A stretch of 64,000 nt of DNA from Planctomycetota bacterium. GTDB taxonomy: Bacteria > Planctomycetota > OFTM77. Location of the stretch: contig JAJDCO010000130.1 in the NCBI GenBank assembly GCA_029260795.1, positions 1 through 64,000 on the forward strand, given 5' to 3'. The stretch's first letter is position 1. Every line of letters begins with the position of its first letter. The notes under the pieces are model-generated. The model was not told where the DNA came from, ran no database searches, and saw only the letters and a list, made by a program, of their open reading frames with translations. Both the position numbers and the translations under genes were made by a program. Of this stretch, positions 26,759 through 36,046 are shown one piece after another.

Positions 26759-27865
26759 ATGCCCAAACCGACGACGCCTCTCGCGGCCGAGATTCTCGGC
26801 GCCGAGGTGGCCCTGGCCTGCGACGAGCTCGACGAGACGCTCGCCTTCTTCAGCGGGCTGGGCTTTCGCATCCAAGCCATCTTCCCCGCCGACGCTCCCA
26901 CCGTGGCCGTGCTGTCCGGTCACGGTCTGCGCCTGCGACTCGAGGTCGGCGGTCCAGGTGCGCGGGGCGTTCTCCGACTCCGTTGCGCAGACCTGAAGCG
27001 AATCGCGTCGGGAACGCTCGAGCTCACGGCACCGAACGGCACACGCGTCCTCTGGGTCGACGCGGAACCCACCCTGGTCATTCCACCGTTGCGACCGTCT
27101 CTCGTGGTGACGCGACGCCAGGGTTCAGCCTGGCACGTCGGGCGCGCCGGCATGCGATACCGCGACCTGATTCCCGACCGGCAAGGCGGGCGCGTCATCG
27201 CCTCGCACATTCACATCCCCGAAGCGGGTCCCGTCCCCGACTATCCACACTTTCACGACGTCCGCTTTCAGGTGATCGTCTGCCATCGCGGCTGGGTGCG
27301 GGTCGTCTACGAGGACCAAGGTCCACCTTTCGTGATGGAGGCCGGAGACTGCGTTCTTCAGCCGCCGAAGATTCGCCATCGTGTGCTCGAGTGCTCGAAA
27401 GACCTCGAAGTCGTCGAGCTCGGCAGCCCGGCGCAGCACCCGACCTTCGCCGATCACGAGGCCCCCCTGCCTTCGCCGACTCGGAATGACGCGCGGGATT
27501 TCGCTGGCCAGCGCTTCGTGCGCCATCGAGCCGAAGGTGCCGACTGGTCGCCTTGGAGACATACCGGCTTCGAATGCCGCGACACCGGCATCACCGAGGC
27601 CACCGGCGGCCTCGCCGGCGTACGCTTCGTGCGCGCCGACGGAACGCCGTCCGCGGCTCAATCGACCCACGAGGCCGAGCTCGTGTTCGGGTTCGTTCGC
27701 GCAGGCGGCATCACGCTCCGAACCGCGGAGCATGCTCCCGAGAAGCTCGCCGAAGGCGACGCCTTCGTGATTCCGGGCGGTCTGTCTCATACGCTCACCG
27801 ATCCGACTCCCGATCTGGAGCTGCTCGACGTGACGCTTCCAGCCGAGCCGACCTTCCGGAGCTGA
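26759..27865 (+). CDS. VOC-like domain fused to two cupin domains
   Basis: 368 residues from the ATG at 26759; an in-frame ATG at 26702 would add 19 residues. The N-terminal 110 residues resemble a vicinal-oxygen-chelate/glyoxalase fold (ALACDELDETLAFFSGLGFR). Two cupin barrels follow. The first has YPHFHDVRFQVIVCHRGWVR and later KIRHRVLE, giving the His/His metal-site pattern. The second has THEAELVFGFVRAGG with GDAFVIPGGLSHTL. The protein is cytosolic. The fusion could be a metal-dependent dioxygenase or isomerase, but nothing identifies the substrate. It stands alone before the DUF1080/sulfatase genes. Confidence 0.78.
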   Translation: MPKPTTPLAAEILGAEVALACDELDETLAFFSGLGFRIQAIFPADAPTVAVLSGHGLRLRLEVGGPGARGVLRLRCADLKRIASGTLELTAPNGTRVLWVDAEPTLVIPPLRPSLVVTRRQGSAWHVGRAGMRYRDLIPDRQGGRVIASHIHIPEAGPVPDYPHFHDVRFQVIVCHRGWVRVVYEDQGPPFVMEAGDCVLQPPKIRHRVLECSKDLEVVELGSPAQHPTFADHEAPLPSPTRNDARDFAGQRFVRHRAEGADWSPWRHTGFECRDTGITEATGGLAGVRFVRADGTPSAAQSTHEAELVFGFVRAGGITLRTAEHAPEKLAEGDAFVIPGGLSHTLTDPTPDLELLDVTLPAEPTFRS

Positions 27866-27981
27866 GCCACCCGCCACGGCAGTGAAGGCGTGACGCGGCC
27901 CGCTCGAGCTGGCAATCTGATTGGCCTCCCCCGAGACAGAGATCGCCTCCGGCCTCGCGCCGCAATCGAAAGGTCCCTCCC

Positions 27982-29181
27982 ATGAAGTGGCTCACCGTCC
28001 TCGCGCTTTGCTTCGGTTGCTCGTCTCCCGGTTGGACCCAGCCCGAGCAAGCCGATCCCGCGTCGAAGACTCAGCTCCGCCCTCTTTTCGATGGCGAGAC
28101 ACTCGACGGCTGGCGCCAAGCGGGCGGCAAGGCGACCTACCGGGTCGAAGACCAGTGCATCGTCGGAGAGGTCGGGCCGGGACCGAATTCGTTCTTGTGC
28201 ACTGAGGCGACCTACGGTGACTTCGAGCTCGAGCTCGAGTTCCGCATGGACGTCACCATCAACTCGGGCATCCAGATTCGCTCGCATCAAACCGACGCCG
28301 GAGGCGTGTTCGGGTACCAATGCGAGATCGATCCTTCGGAGCGCTCGTGGACGGGCGGGATCTTCGAGGAAGGTCGACGGGGCTGGCTCGATCCCCTGGA
28401 GGGCGACGACGCGGCCCGCGGCGCTTTCAAACGGGACGGCTGGAACACGATGCGCGTGTTGGCGATCGGTCCGCACCTCCGCACCTGGGTCAACGGGATT
28501 CCCTGCGCCGATCTCCTCGACCCGATGGATCTCGAGGGATTCATCGCACTCCAGGTCCACAATGGCAGCGAAGGCCAGCTGCGCTGGCGCAACGTTCGAC
28601 TCCGAGACCTGGGACAACACCGCTGGCAACCGCTCTTCGACGGGAAGACGCTGGCCGGATGGCATGCTCGCGGAGGCGGGACGTGGACCGTCGAGAACGG
28701 GCTCATTCGAGGTCGCTCGTCCCACGACGAGGCGGCGCATGGTCATCTGGTGAGCGACGCCGTCTACAGCGACTTCGCGATTCGCCTGAAGTACCACGCG
28801 CACACGGGCAACAGTGGCCTCTACTTTCGCGTCGCCGAGGGGGACGGCAATCCAGGTGTGCTCGGCTTCCAGGCCGAGATCGATCCCGAAAAGGATGCGG
28901 GCGGCCTGTACGAAACGGGCGGCCGAGGCTGGGTCGTCAAGCCGAGCGCCGAGGACGTCGCGCGCTGGTACGAGCCCATCGAATGGAACGAGATGTCGGT
29001 CATCGCGAAGGGCGATCGCATCGTCGTCCATGTCAATGGCCACCAGACCGCCGAGCTGAAGAACGATCCCGGCCGCCGACGAGGTCACTTCGCGCTGCAG
29101 CTCCACGGCGGACAAGATATGGACATCGAAGTCAAGGACATCGAGATCCTGACGCTCCACGAGCTCGAAACGGGCCAGTAG
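27982..29181 (+). CDS. Exported protein with two tandem DUF1080 (3-keto-disaccharide hydrolase-like) domains
   Basis: 399 residues. A signal peptide (VLALCFGCSSPGWTQ) may be lipoprotein-type at Cys12. Domain 1 (about 32-205) begins RPLFDGETLDGWRQAGG and carries DFELELEFRMDVTINSGIQI. Domain 2 (about 218-398) begins QPLFDGKTLAGWHARGG and carries DFAIRLKYHAHTGNSGLYFR. DUF1080 is a concanavalin-like fold in glycoside-processing enzymes, recently linked to 3-keto-disaccharide hydrolysis, and is heavily expanded in planctomycetes. The two copies look like an internal duplication. It precedes two sulfatase genes, supporting a role in sulfated-polysaccharide or modified-sugar use. Confidence 0.9.
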   Translation: MKWLTVLALCFGCSSPGWTQPEQADPASKTQLRPLFDGETLDGWRQAGGKATYRVEDQCIVGEVGPGPNSFLCTEATYGDFELELEFRMDVTINSGIQIRSHQTDAGGVFGYQCEIDPSERSWTGGIFEEGRRGWLDPLEGDDAARGAFKRDGWNTMRVLAIGPHLRTWVNGIPCADLLDPMDLEGFIALQVHNGSEGQLRWRNVRLRDLGQHRWQPLFDGKTLAGWHARGGGTWTVENGLIRGRSSHDEAAHGHLVSDAVYSDFAIRLKYHAHTGNSGLYFRVAEGDGNPGVLGFQAEIDPEKDAGGLYETGGRGWVVKPSAEDVARWYEPIEWNEMSVIAKGDRIVVHVNGHQTAELKNDPGRRRGHFALQLHGGQDMDIEVKDIEILTLHELETGQ

Positions 29182-29353
29182 CGGACACTCGTCGATTCAA
29201 CGCCGAGGTGTGTCGACATCCTCGAAGGTCGTCGCACCGATGCCCGCACTGCCCGGTGCTCGGCTGTCCCGGCGGACGAGGCTTGCCGGTTGCCGTCCGA
29301 AGCGGATACTCGACCGAGCCTCTGGGACGACAAGGCTCATTCAGGAGACCGCG

Positions 29354-30631
29354 ATGCTTCGAGACCCAGGGTGGCGCCGGCTGGCCCTGGCCACGATCGT
29401 GGCCATCGGTTTCGGCTGCACCTCGCCGCCCAGGCCGCCGAACGTGATCTTGATCATCGGCGACGACCAGGCCTGGACCGACTTCGGATTCATGGGGCAT
29501 CCCGCCATCTCGACGCCTCACTTGGACCGGCTTGCCGCCGGCGGCGCCCTCTTCCGGCGCGCCTATGTGCCGGCGAGCCTCTGCCGGCCCAGCCTGGCTT
29601 CGATCATCACCGGTCGGCTCCCGCACGAGCACGGCATCACCTCGAACGACCCACCGCCGGGGGTCGATCGCGCGGAGATGCTGAAGCACATCGATCGGGC
29701 TGTGACGCTGCCGGATCTGCTCCAGGACGCGGGCTACCGATCGTTTCAGAGCGGCAAATGGTGGGAAGGCGGCTTCGAGCGCGGTGGCTTCGATGCGGGC
29801 ATGACGCACGGCGATCCCGCGCGGGGCGGACGTCACGGCGACGACGGTCTCGCGATCGGACGGCAAGGCCTGGCGCCCGTCTTCGACTTCATCGACGCCG
29901 AGGACGAGCGACCGTTCTTCGTCTGGTATGCCCCCTTCCTGCCGCACACACCGCACAACCCTCCCGAGCGCCTGCTGGCCAAGTACCGGACTCCGGACCG
30001 CCCGCTGCCGATCGCCAAGTACCTGGCGATGTGTGAGTGGTTCGACGAGACGTGCGGAGAGCTGCTCGGTCATCTCGACGCGGAGGGCTTGACCGACGAT
30101 ACGCTGGTCGTGTTCGTGACCGACAACGGTTGGATCAATCGGGCCGACGCGTCTCGTTACGCGCCTCGCAGCAAGCGTTCGCCCTACGAAGGCGGCATCC
30201 GCACACCGATCATCTTGAGCTGGCCCGGGAGGATCACGCCCGTCGACGACGACACGAATCTGATCACGAGCCTCGACCTCGCGCCGACGATCCTCCGGAC
30301 CTGCGGCATTCAACCGCCGACGGATCTGCGCGGGATCGATCTCCTTCCGGTCGCCCGGGGTGAGATGAGCGGACCGACGGCGATCTTCGGGGAGATCTTC
30401 TCGCACGACGCCGTGGACTTGGACGATCCGGCGGCGAGCCTACTGTTTCGATGGTGCATCGAAGGGCGATGGAAGCTCATCCTGCCGGTCGACCCGCAGG
30501 TGGCGCCCGAGCTGTACGATCTCCTCGCCGACCCGTTCGAGCAAGAGAATCGGGCCGCGGAACAGCCCGACCGCGTTCGACAGCTGACGGATCGCATCGA
30601 GAGCCACTGGCCGCTCGCGCCGCGCTCCTGA
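29354..30631 (+). CDS. Sulfatase family protein with atypical active-site motif (C-R-P-S-L)
   Basis: 425 residues from the ATG at 29354, which has AGGAG six bases upstream. An export signal leads to Cys22 (a possible lipid anchor). Metal-binding Asp37/Asp38 lie in VILIIGDDQAW. The formylglycine site is ASLCRPSLASIITGRLPHEHG, with Cys77. The usual motif is C-x-P-S-R; here the Arg is Leu, as in a subset of bacterial sulfatase-like proteins. Other conserved parts are FQSGKWWEGG, FFVWYAPFLPHTPHNPPERL and FVTDNGW. It probably hydrolyses a sulfate or phosphate ester on a polysaccharide outside the cytoplasm. It is 35 nt upstream of a second sulfatase gene. Confidence 0.9.
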   Translation: MLRDPGWRRLALATIVAIGFGCTSPPRPPNVILIIGDDQAWTDFGFMGHPAISTPHLDRLAAGGALFRRAYVPASLCRPSLASIITGRLPHEHGITSNDPPPGVDRAEMLKHIDRAVTLPDLLQDAGYRSFQSGKWWEGGFERGGFDAGMTHGDPARGGRHGDDGLAIGRQGLAPVFDFIDAEDERPFFVWYAPFLPHTPHNPPERLLAKYRTPDRPLPIAKYLAMCEWFDETCGELLGHLDAEGLTDDTLVVFVTDNGWINRADASRYAPRSKRSPYEGGIRTPIILSWPGRITPVDDDTNLITSLDLAPTILRTCGIQPPTDLRGIDLLPVARGEMSGPTAIFGEIFSHDAVDLDDPAASLLFRWCIEGRWKLILPVDPQVAPELYDLLADPFEQENRAAEQPDRVRQLTDRIESHWPLAPRS

Positions 30632-30666
30632 GCGCGTCTCCCCACCCGTCTCGAAAGGACGTCTCC

Positions 30667-32430
30667 ATGCACTGCCTTCGTCGACTCGCCGCTGGGCTGG
30701 GCGCTGTCTGCTTCGGATGGGCCGCACTCGGGCTGATCGCGAGCCTCGCGGGAGAAGCCGCCGGCGCGGAGAAACCGAATGTGATCTTGATCCTCACCGA
30801 CGATCAAGGTCCGGGTGACATCGCCGCGCTCGGCAATGCGATGCTGAAAACGCCTCACCTCGATCGCCTGCATGCGCAGTCGGTGCGCCTGACCGACTTC
30901 CACGTCGACCCGACCTGCTCCCCGACCCGGGCGGCACTGATGACGGGACGGTACTCTTCGCGCACGGGCGTCTGGCACACGATCATGGGTCGCTCGATCC
31001 TCCGGAGCGACGAGACCACCCTCGCGCAAGTGTTCGCGAGCAACGGCTATCGAACGGCGATGTTCGGGAAGTGGCATCTGGGCGACAACCATCCCGCTCG
31101 TCCCCACGATGTCGGCTTCCGATCGGCGCTGTATCACGGCGGAGGCGGTGTCGGGCAGACGCCCGACTTCTTCGGCAACGACTACTTCGACGACACCTAC
31201 TTCCGGAACGGCAAGCCGGAGCAGTTCGAGGGCTACTGCACTGATGTCTGGTTTCGGGAGACGCTGGGCTTCATCGAGGCCCAACGCGAGTCCGATCAGC
31301 CGTTCTTCGTATACCTCTCCACCAACGCGGCCCACGGTCCGTTTCGCGTCCCGGACGCCTACTCGGCACCGTACGTCCAACGAGGCGTCCCGCAGCCGAT
31401 GGCGAACTTCTACGGGATGATCTCCAACATCGACCACAACCTCGGTCGCCTGATGCAGCAGCTCGAGGAGTGGAAGATCGCCGAGAACACGATCCTGATC
31501 TTCATGACGGACAACGGAACCGCCGCCGGAACGGGGGGCAACGAGCGCTGGCCGGGCTTCAACGCGGGGCTTCGGGGTAAAAAGGGATCCGAGTACGAGG
31601 GCGGTCACCGAGTGCCCTTCTTCATCCGCTGGCCGGGTGGAGGCATCGACGGAGGACGCGATGTCGATCTTCTCTCGGCACACATCGACGTCCTGCCCAC
31701 CCTGGCCGAGCTCTGCGCGCTGAAGCTCCCGAAGGAGGGGCTGCCTCGCGACGGCGCCAGCCTCGCGCCCTGGCTGACCGGCGACTCCGACGCGCCGCTC
31801 GACCGCACGCTCTTCGTGCACTCGCAGCGCATCGAGACACCGCGGCCCTGGCGGAAGTGCGCCGTGATGACCGAGCGTTGGCGGCTCGTGAACGGCAACG
31901 AGCTCTTCGACCTGGCCGCCGACCGTGGGCAGAAGACCAACGTGGCCGGCGAGCATTCGGAAACGGTCGAGGAGCTGAGCCGCGCTTATCTGGAGTGGTA
32001 CGCGAGCCTCGAGCCTCGCTTCGAAGGGTACGCCCGCATCGACGTCGGTGATCCGGCCGAGGATCCCGTCCGACTCACCTGTCACGACTGGCACACCAAC
32101 GACGGCGGCGTCCCTTGGGATCAGAGCCATGTCCGCAAGGGAATCGATGCCAACGGATTCTGGGCTCTCCGGGTCGCCCGAGCCGGGCGCTACGCGATCA
32201 CGTTGAGCCGCTGGCCCCTCGGGGACGACCGCTCCCTCGAAGCCGACATGGCCCAGGTCCGCGTCGGCGGAATCGAGCGATCGATCGAGGTTGCAGCCGA
32301 GACATCGCGGGTGTCCTTCGAGGTCACGCTACCGGCCGGTCCCACCGAGCTGCACACCGTGCTTCGCCAAGGAGAGCGCGAGCGCGGCGCCTACTTCGTG
32401 AAGGTCGACTGGCTCGGCGAGCAGCGCTGA
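30667..32430 (+). CDS. Secreted arylsulfatase-type sulfatase with C-terminal beta-domain
   Basis: 587 residues from the ATG at 30667 (AAAGGA ribosome site). It has a signal peptide (WAALGLIASLAGEAAGAE), metal site Asp45/Asp46 in VILILTDDQGPGD and the canonical Cys-type formylglycine motif TCSPTRAALMTGRYSSRTG at Cys84. Also conserved are FGKWHLGDNHPARPHDVG, FFVYLSTNAAHGPF and IFMTDNGT. The C-terminal 130 residues form a beta-sandwich absent from minimal sulfatases (GRYAITLSRWPLGDD). Activation needs a sulfatase-modifying enzyme, which is not in this window. The adjacent sulfatase and DUF1080 genes suggest a carbohydrate-desulfation set. Confidence 0.93.
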   Translation: MHCLRRLAAGLGAVCFGWAALGLIASLAGEAAGAEKPNVILILTDDQGPGDIAALGNAMLKTPHLDRLHAQSVRLTDFHVDPTCSPTRAALMTGRYSSRTGVWHTIMGRSILRSDETTLAQVFASNGYRTAMFGKWHLGDNHPARPHDVGFRSALYHGGGGVGQTPDFFGNDYFDDTYFRNGKPEQFEGYCTDVWFRETLGFIEAQRESDQPFFVYLSTNAAHGPFRVPDAYSAPYVQRGVPQPMANFYGMISNIDHNLGRLMQQLEEWKIAENTILIFMTDNGTAAGTGGNERWPGFNAGLRGKKGSEYEGGHRVPFFIRWPGGGIDGGRDVDLLSAHIDVLPTLAELCALKLPKEGLPRDGASLAPWLTGDSDAPLDRTLFVHSQRIETPRPWRKCAVMTERWRLVNGNELFDLAADRGQKTNVAGEHSETVEELSRAYLEWYASLEPRFEGYARIDVGDPAEDPVRLTCHDWHTNDGGVPWDQSHVRKGIDANGFWALRVARAGRYAITLSRWPLGDDRSLEADMAQVRVGGIERSIEVAAETSRVSFEVTLPAGPTELHTVLRQGERERGAYFVKVDWLGEQR

Positions 32431-32439
32431 CCGAGAGAA

Positions 32440-32466
32440 GCCTGACCGATTCGGAACGGTCGAGGC
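32440..32466. terminator. Candidate bidirectional terminator between convergent genes
   Basis: A 9-bp stem with a one-base bulge (GCCTGACCG / CGGTC-G-AGGC, loop ATTCGGAA) lies in the 53-nt space between the sulfatase and antiporter stops. There is no U-run. Confidence 0.35.
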
Positions 32467-32483
32467 CGACGCGCGAGCGTCGA

Positions 32484-33749
32484 TCAGTTGCCGTGGCGGA
32501 GCGGCATCGGCTCGACTTCGAGATGCTCGGTCGAGGGCGCTTCGAGCTCGCCGCGACCCAAGCTCGCCCCATACCAGCGCGAGAATGGACCGGCCGTGAT
32601 TCCGTGTGCCACGATGCTCGAGAGCACCGTGAGGCCGATCACCGTCTGAAGGCGCTCGGTCGCGGGCAGGCTCGCCTCTTCCAGCACCAAGAGAAAGAAC
32701 AGGATCGAGGCGAGGCCGCGTGGGCCGAACCAGCCCAAGAACAGGAATGTGCGAGGTCGCATGCCGAGGCCGAGGAGCGAGATGGCAATCGGGAGCATGC
32801 GAAGGATCGTCAGGCTGAGGATCGCGTAGATCCAGGAGCTCGCATCGGCGTTCGCGAGCGCCGGCGGCACGACCCAAGCACCGAAGAGCGAGAAGGTCAG
32901 CAGCGAGAGAAGCTGGCCCTCGGTCTCACCGAACTCCACCAGACAACGCGAGATCGAGCGCGCCGTGTTGCCGAGGGTGAGCCCGGCCACGAAGGCCGCG
33001 ATGAAGCCATTGCCACCGATCAGCTCCGCGCAGGCAAAGGCGAGCACCGAGATACCGATCACCGAGAGCTTCTCGAAGGTCGGAAGCGTGAAGCCACGCT
33101 CCTGCGCCCATGTCACCGCTCTGCCACCCACCCATCCGACCGCGACCCCGGCGACTGGACCCAGCAGCACCTGCCGCAATGCGAAGAACACCCAGAACGA
33201 CGAGCTCGTGCTCGCCAAATGGGCCGCGTCCGAGGCACAGAGGAAGAAGAAGACCGCCGGAAAGGCGACGCCGTCATTGAGACCGCTCTCCACGTTCAGC
33301 GTCTGTCGAATCCGGATGGGCAGCGCCGGGCTCGTGACGACGGCCTGTCCCAGAGCCGCATCGGTCGGGGCCAGAATCGCCGCCAGCAGTGCCGCTTCCC
33401 ACCAGCCGAGCCCGGGCACCAGCCCCCGGGCGGCCAGGGTTCCCAGACCGATCGTCAGCGGCAGACCGATCAACAACATCCGCACGGGCAGATTGTGCTC
33501 TCGCCAGAGCCCCCGCAAGGAGATTCGGCTCGCGTCGCTGAAGAGCACGAGCACGAGCGTGATCTCGGCCAAGACGTGCACCCAGCTCGCGGCCTCCTCG
33601 AGTCCCGTCTCCCGCGGCAGGAGGAGTGTGGACGCGGCACCGAGGGCGGTGAAGCACAGCGGGGCCGTCAGCGGACCGGCCTCCACGCGCTTCGAGACGA
33701 CGGTGTACGCGAGCAGGCCCAATCCGAGCAGTGCCAAGAATCCGGTCAT
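32484..33749 (-). CDS. CPA1-type Na+/H+ (or K+/H+) antiporter
   Basis: 421 residues and about 12 hydrophobic helices from the first residue on. The ion-binding region AILAPTDAALGQAVV and the downstream LNVESGLNDGVAFPAVFFF stretch are signatures of NhaP/CPA1 antiporters. It would exchange cytoplasmic Na+ or K+ for H+ at the inner membrane. There is no C-terminal RCK/TrkA regulatory domain; the short tail ends after the last helix. It lies 43 nt downstream of the Rieske-ThDP gene on the same strand, so they may be co-transcribed, although no functional link is obvious. Confidence 0.9.
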   Translation of the reverse strand: MTGFLALLGLGLLAYTVVSKRVEAGPLTAPLCFTALGAASTLLLPRETGLEEAASWVHVLAEITLVLVLFSDASRISLRGLWREHNLPVRMLLIGLPLTIGLGTLAARGLVPGLGWWEAALLAAILAPTDAALGQAVVTSPALPIRIRQTLNVESGLNDGVAFPAVFFFLCASDAAHLASTSSSFWVFFALRQVLLGPVAGVAVGWVGGRAVTWAQERGFTLPTFEKLSVIGISVLAFACAELIGGNGFIAAFVAGLTLGNTARSISRCLVEFGETEGQLLSLLTFSLFGAWVVPPALANADASSWIYAILSLTILRMLPIAISLLGLGMRPRTFLFLGWFGPRGLASILFFLLVLEEASLPATERLQTVIGLTVLSSIVAHGITAGPFSRWYGASLGRGELEAPSTEHLEVEPMPLRHGN

Positions 33750-33792
33750 CGGGGATGATCCTCAGGTCGCGCTCGACGGCGCCGCCCGTCGC

Positions 33793-35757
33793 TTACACCA
33801 GCTTCGCATCGGACAAGATCTCCACGAGCGCGGGGCCGTCGTGGGCGAGGGCGCGGGCGAGCGACTCATCGAGATCGGCGGTCTTCTCGACGCGGAGTCC
33901 GAGTGCTCCACAGCTCTCCGCGAACTGCGCGAAGCTCGGGTTGTGCAGAGACGTTTGCCAGACGTCGAGCTCGGCCGCCTGCTGCTCCTTGCTGATCTTG
34001 CCCAGCTCACGATTGTGGAGCAGCACGTGCGTGATGTTCATGCCGTACTTCACCGCGGTGGTCAGCTCGGCCATGTATTGTGCGAAGCCGCCGTCCCCCG
34101 AGACGGAGACGACCTTCCGGCCTGCGAAGCGCTCGTCGTCTTCCTGTGTGGCAGCCCAGGCGCCGAGCGCAGCCGGCAGTGCGAACCCGATCGAACCCAG
34201 GTAGCCCGACATCAAGACCGCCTGACGTTGGCACTCGAAGTAGCGGCCAAAGGAGTAGGTATTGTTGCCGACGTCGACGGCGAGGATCGCGTCTGCGGGA
34301 ACCTGGCGCGTGAGCGCCGCGAAGATGGCGGCCGATGCGATGCCCTGCCCCCGATCGTCCAGCTCGCGCCGCGTCTTTTCTTCTCGCCAGATGCTCCACC
34401 GCTCCGCGACCTCGGGGCGCTGATCGGTTGTCTCCGTGCGTCCGGCCAGCCGCTTGGCCAAGGCGCGCGTCGTCACGCCGATCTCGCCCCAGACCGGTAC
34501 CTCGACCGGGTGGAACTTCCCGAGCATCATTGGATCGCTGTCGACTTGGATGGTCGGCTTCTTCGGCGTGATGCCGGTGTGGTTGCTGAAGCTGGCCCCG
34601 AGCACGACGAGCAGATCACACTCGTTCATGAACCAGCTGGCGATCGGCGTTCCGCTTCGACCGAGGACACCGCAACCGAGCGGGTGGTCGTCGGCGATGA
34701 GCCCCTTGCCCTTGAACGTCGTCAGCACCGGAGCCTTCAGCTGCTCGGCAAGCTTCGTGACCGAGTCCATCTCGAATCGCGCTCCGTGACCGACCACGAA
34801 CACCGGACGCTTGGCCGCGGTGAGCAGGTCGACGGCGCGGTCCAGCGACGCCGCCGGTGGCGCGATCGTGCGCAGGGTGAGCCGCCCCTCTGGACCACCC
34901 GGTTCGGCTTCGGGTGCCGGGACTCGCTGCACCTCGTCGGGGAAGATCAGGTGCGCGACACCTCGTTCGAGGATCGCGTTCTTGCAGGCGAGGTTGACCA
35001 GCTCCGCGTGGCGACTCTGAGGCAAGACCGTCTGTGCCCAGCAAGCCACGCGCCCGAAGGCGGCTTGGAGATCGACCTCTTGAAATGCGCCGGGACCGAG
35101 CACTTGCGTATCGACTTGTCCGGTCAACGCGAGCACCGGCGAGCGGTCGACGTTCGCGTCCCAGAGCCCCGTGAGCAGGTTCGTCGCACCTGGCCCGGCG
35201 ATCGAGAAGCACGCGGCCGGGCGACCCGTCAGCTTCCCATAGGCCGAGGCGGCGAAGGAGGCGGCGCCCTCGTGGCGGATGCCGTAGAAGTGGAGCGTCC
35301 CTTTCTCCTCTTGGACGCGGAGCGCGTCGGCGAGCCCGAGGTTCGAGTGCCCGACCATTCCCCACACGTGGCGCACTCCCCACGCGACGAGGGTCTCGGC
35401 CATCACGTCGGACACGGTGCGCGCTCGCGTCTCTTCGACCGGGATACCGACGTAGACGCCGTCCTCGCGCTCGTCGACGGCAAACGTCGCCACGCCGTCA
35501 TCGAAGCCGCCCGGCGGCTTGCCGGTGCAAGGGTGGAAGTCCCAGCCATGCCACGGGCACCGGAGCCAACCGCCTTCGATGGAGCCCTCACCGAGCGGGC
35601 CACCCTGATGGGGACATCGATTCTCGAGCGCGCTGATCTTTCCGTCATGGTGCGTGACGGCGAGGCTCTGATGGCCAGCGGTCGCCGTCTTCACGCGGCC
35701 CGGAAGCAGCTCGTCCGGCTCCAGCACCTTGAACCATTGACACTTCGGCTCGGCCAT
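33793..35757 (-). CDS. Rieske [2Fe-2S] domain fused to a ThDP-dependent acetolactate-synthase/pyruvate-oxidase-like enzyme
   Basis: 654 residues from the ATG at 35757 (AGGAG upstream; a GTG at 35763 is possible). Residues 1-110 are a Rieske ferredoxin: Cys48-x-His50 in RCPHQGG and Cys67-x2-His70 in CPWHGWDF. The remaining 540 residues follow the ThDP-enzyme plan: PYR domain with the activating Glu in GIRHEGAASFAASAYGKLTG, a middle domain (LLVVLGASFSNHTG), and a PP domain with VSVSGDGGFAQYMAEL and ThDP/Mg ligand Asn in LLHN. It probably decarboxylates a 2-keto acid, with the Rieske cluster acting as an internal electron acceptor or donor. The substrate is unknown. Confidence 0.9.
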   Translation of the reverse strand: MAEPKCQWFKVLEPDELLPGRVKTATAGHQSLAVTHHDGKISALENRCPHQGGPLGEGSIEGGWLRCPWHGWDFHPCTGKPPGGFDDGVATFAVDEREDGVYVGIPVEETRARTVSDVMAETLVAWGVRHVWGMVGHSNLGLADALRVQEEKGTLHFYGIRHEGAASFAASAYGKLTGRPAACFSIAGPGATNLLTGLWDANVDRSPVLALTGQVDTQVLGPGAFQEVDLQAAFGRVACWAQTVLPQSRHAELVNLACKNAILERGVAHLIFPDEVQRVPAPEAEPGGPEGRLTLRTIAPPAASLDRAVDLLTAAKRPVFVVGHGARFEMDSVTKLAEQLKAPVLTTFKGKGLIADDHPLGCGVLGRSGTPIASWFMNECDLLVVLGASFSNHTGITPKKPTIQVDSDPMMLGKFHPVEVPVWGEIGVTTRALAKRLAGRTETTDQRPEVAERWSIWREEKTRRELDDRGQGIASAAIFAALTRQVPADAILAVDVGNNTYSFGRYFECQRQAVLMSGYLGSIGFALPAALGAWAATQEDDERFAGRKVVSVSGDGGFAQYMAELTTAVKYGMNITHVLLHNRELGKISKEQQAAELDVWQTSLHNPSFAQFAESCGALGLRVEKTADLDESLARALAHDGPALVEILSDAKLV

Positions 35758-36046
35758 CCCCACTCACTCCTGGTGTCACAGATTGCAATCGAATGCTGCC
35801 GGAGCTCTCGTCTCAGACAAGCCGCTCATTCGAGCACGCAGCCTAGCGCTCTCGCCTAGACGGAGCCAGCTCGACGCCCGAATGCCGCCGGCAATGCCGA
35901 GACCCGTTCGTAGGCGTACGACCCCATGAATCGATCGTGACACTCGTTTCCGTCACCGATTGGCCTCTCGTCGGTGGCGGCCCGCCGCTCCCAGCGTTAG
36001 TCTCGAGACCTCGACCTGGCCCATCCCGAAAGACAGGAGCCGTCCG
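35758..36046. promoter_or_regulatory. Divergent intergenic region
   Basis: 289 nt between the divergent Rieske-ThDP and CDGSH genes. It should contain both promoters. I see no clear hexamer pair and no gene. Confidence 0.3.

Noticed and set aside
32965..35859. 964-codon plus-strand open frame
   Set aside because: Antisense to the antiporter and Rieske-ThDP genes; no recognisable protein.
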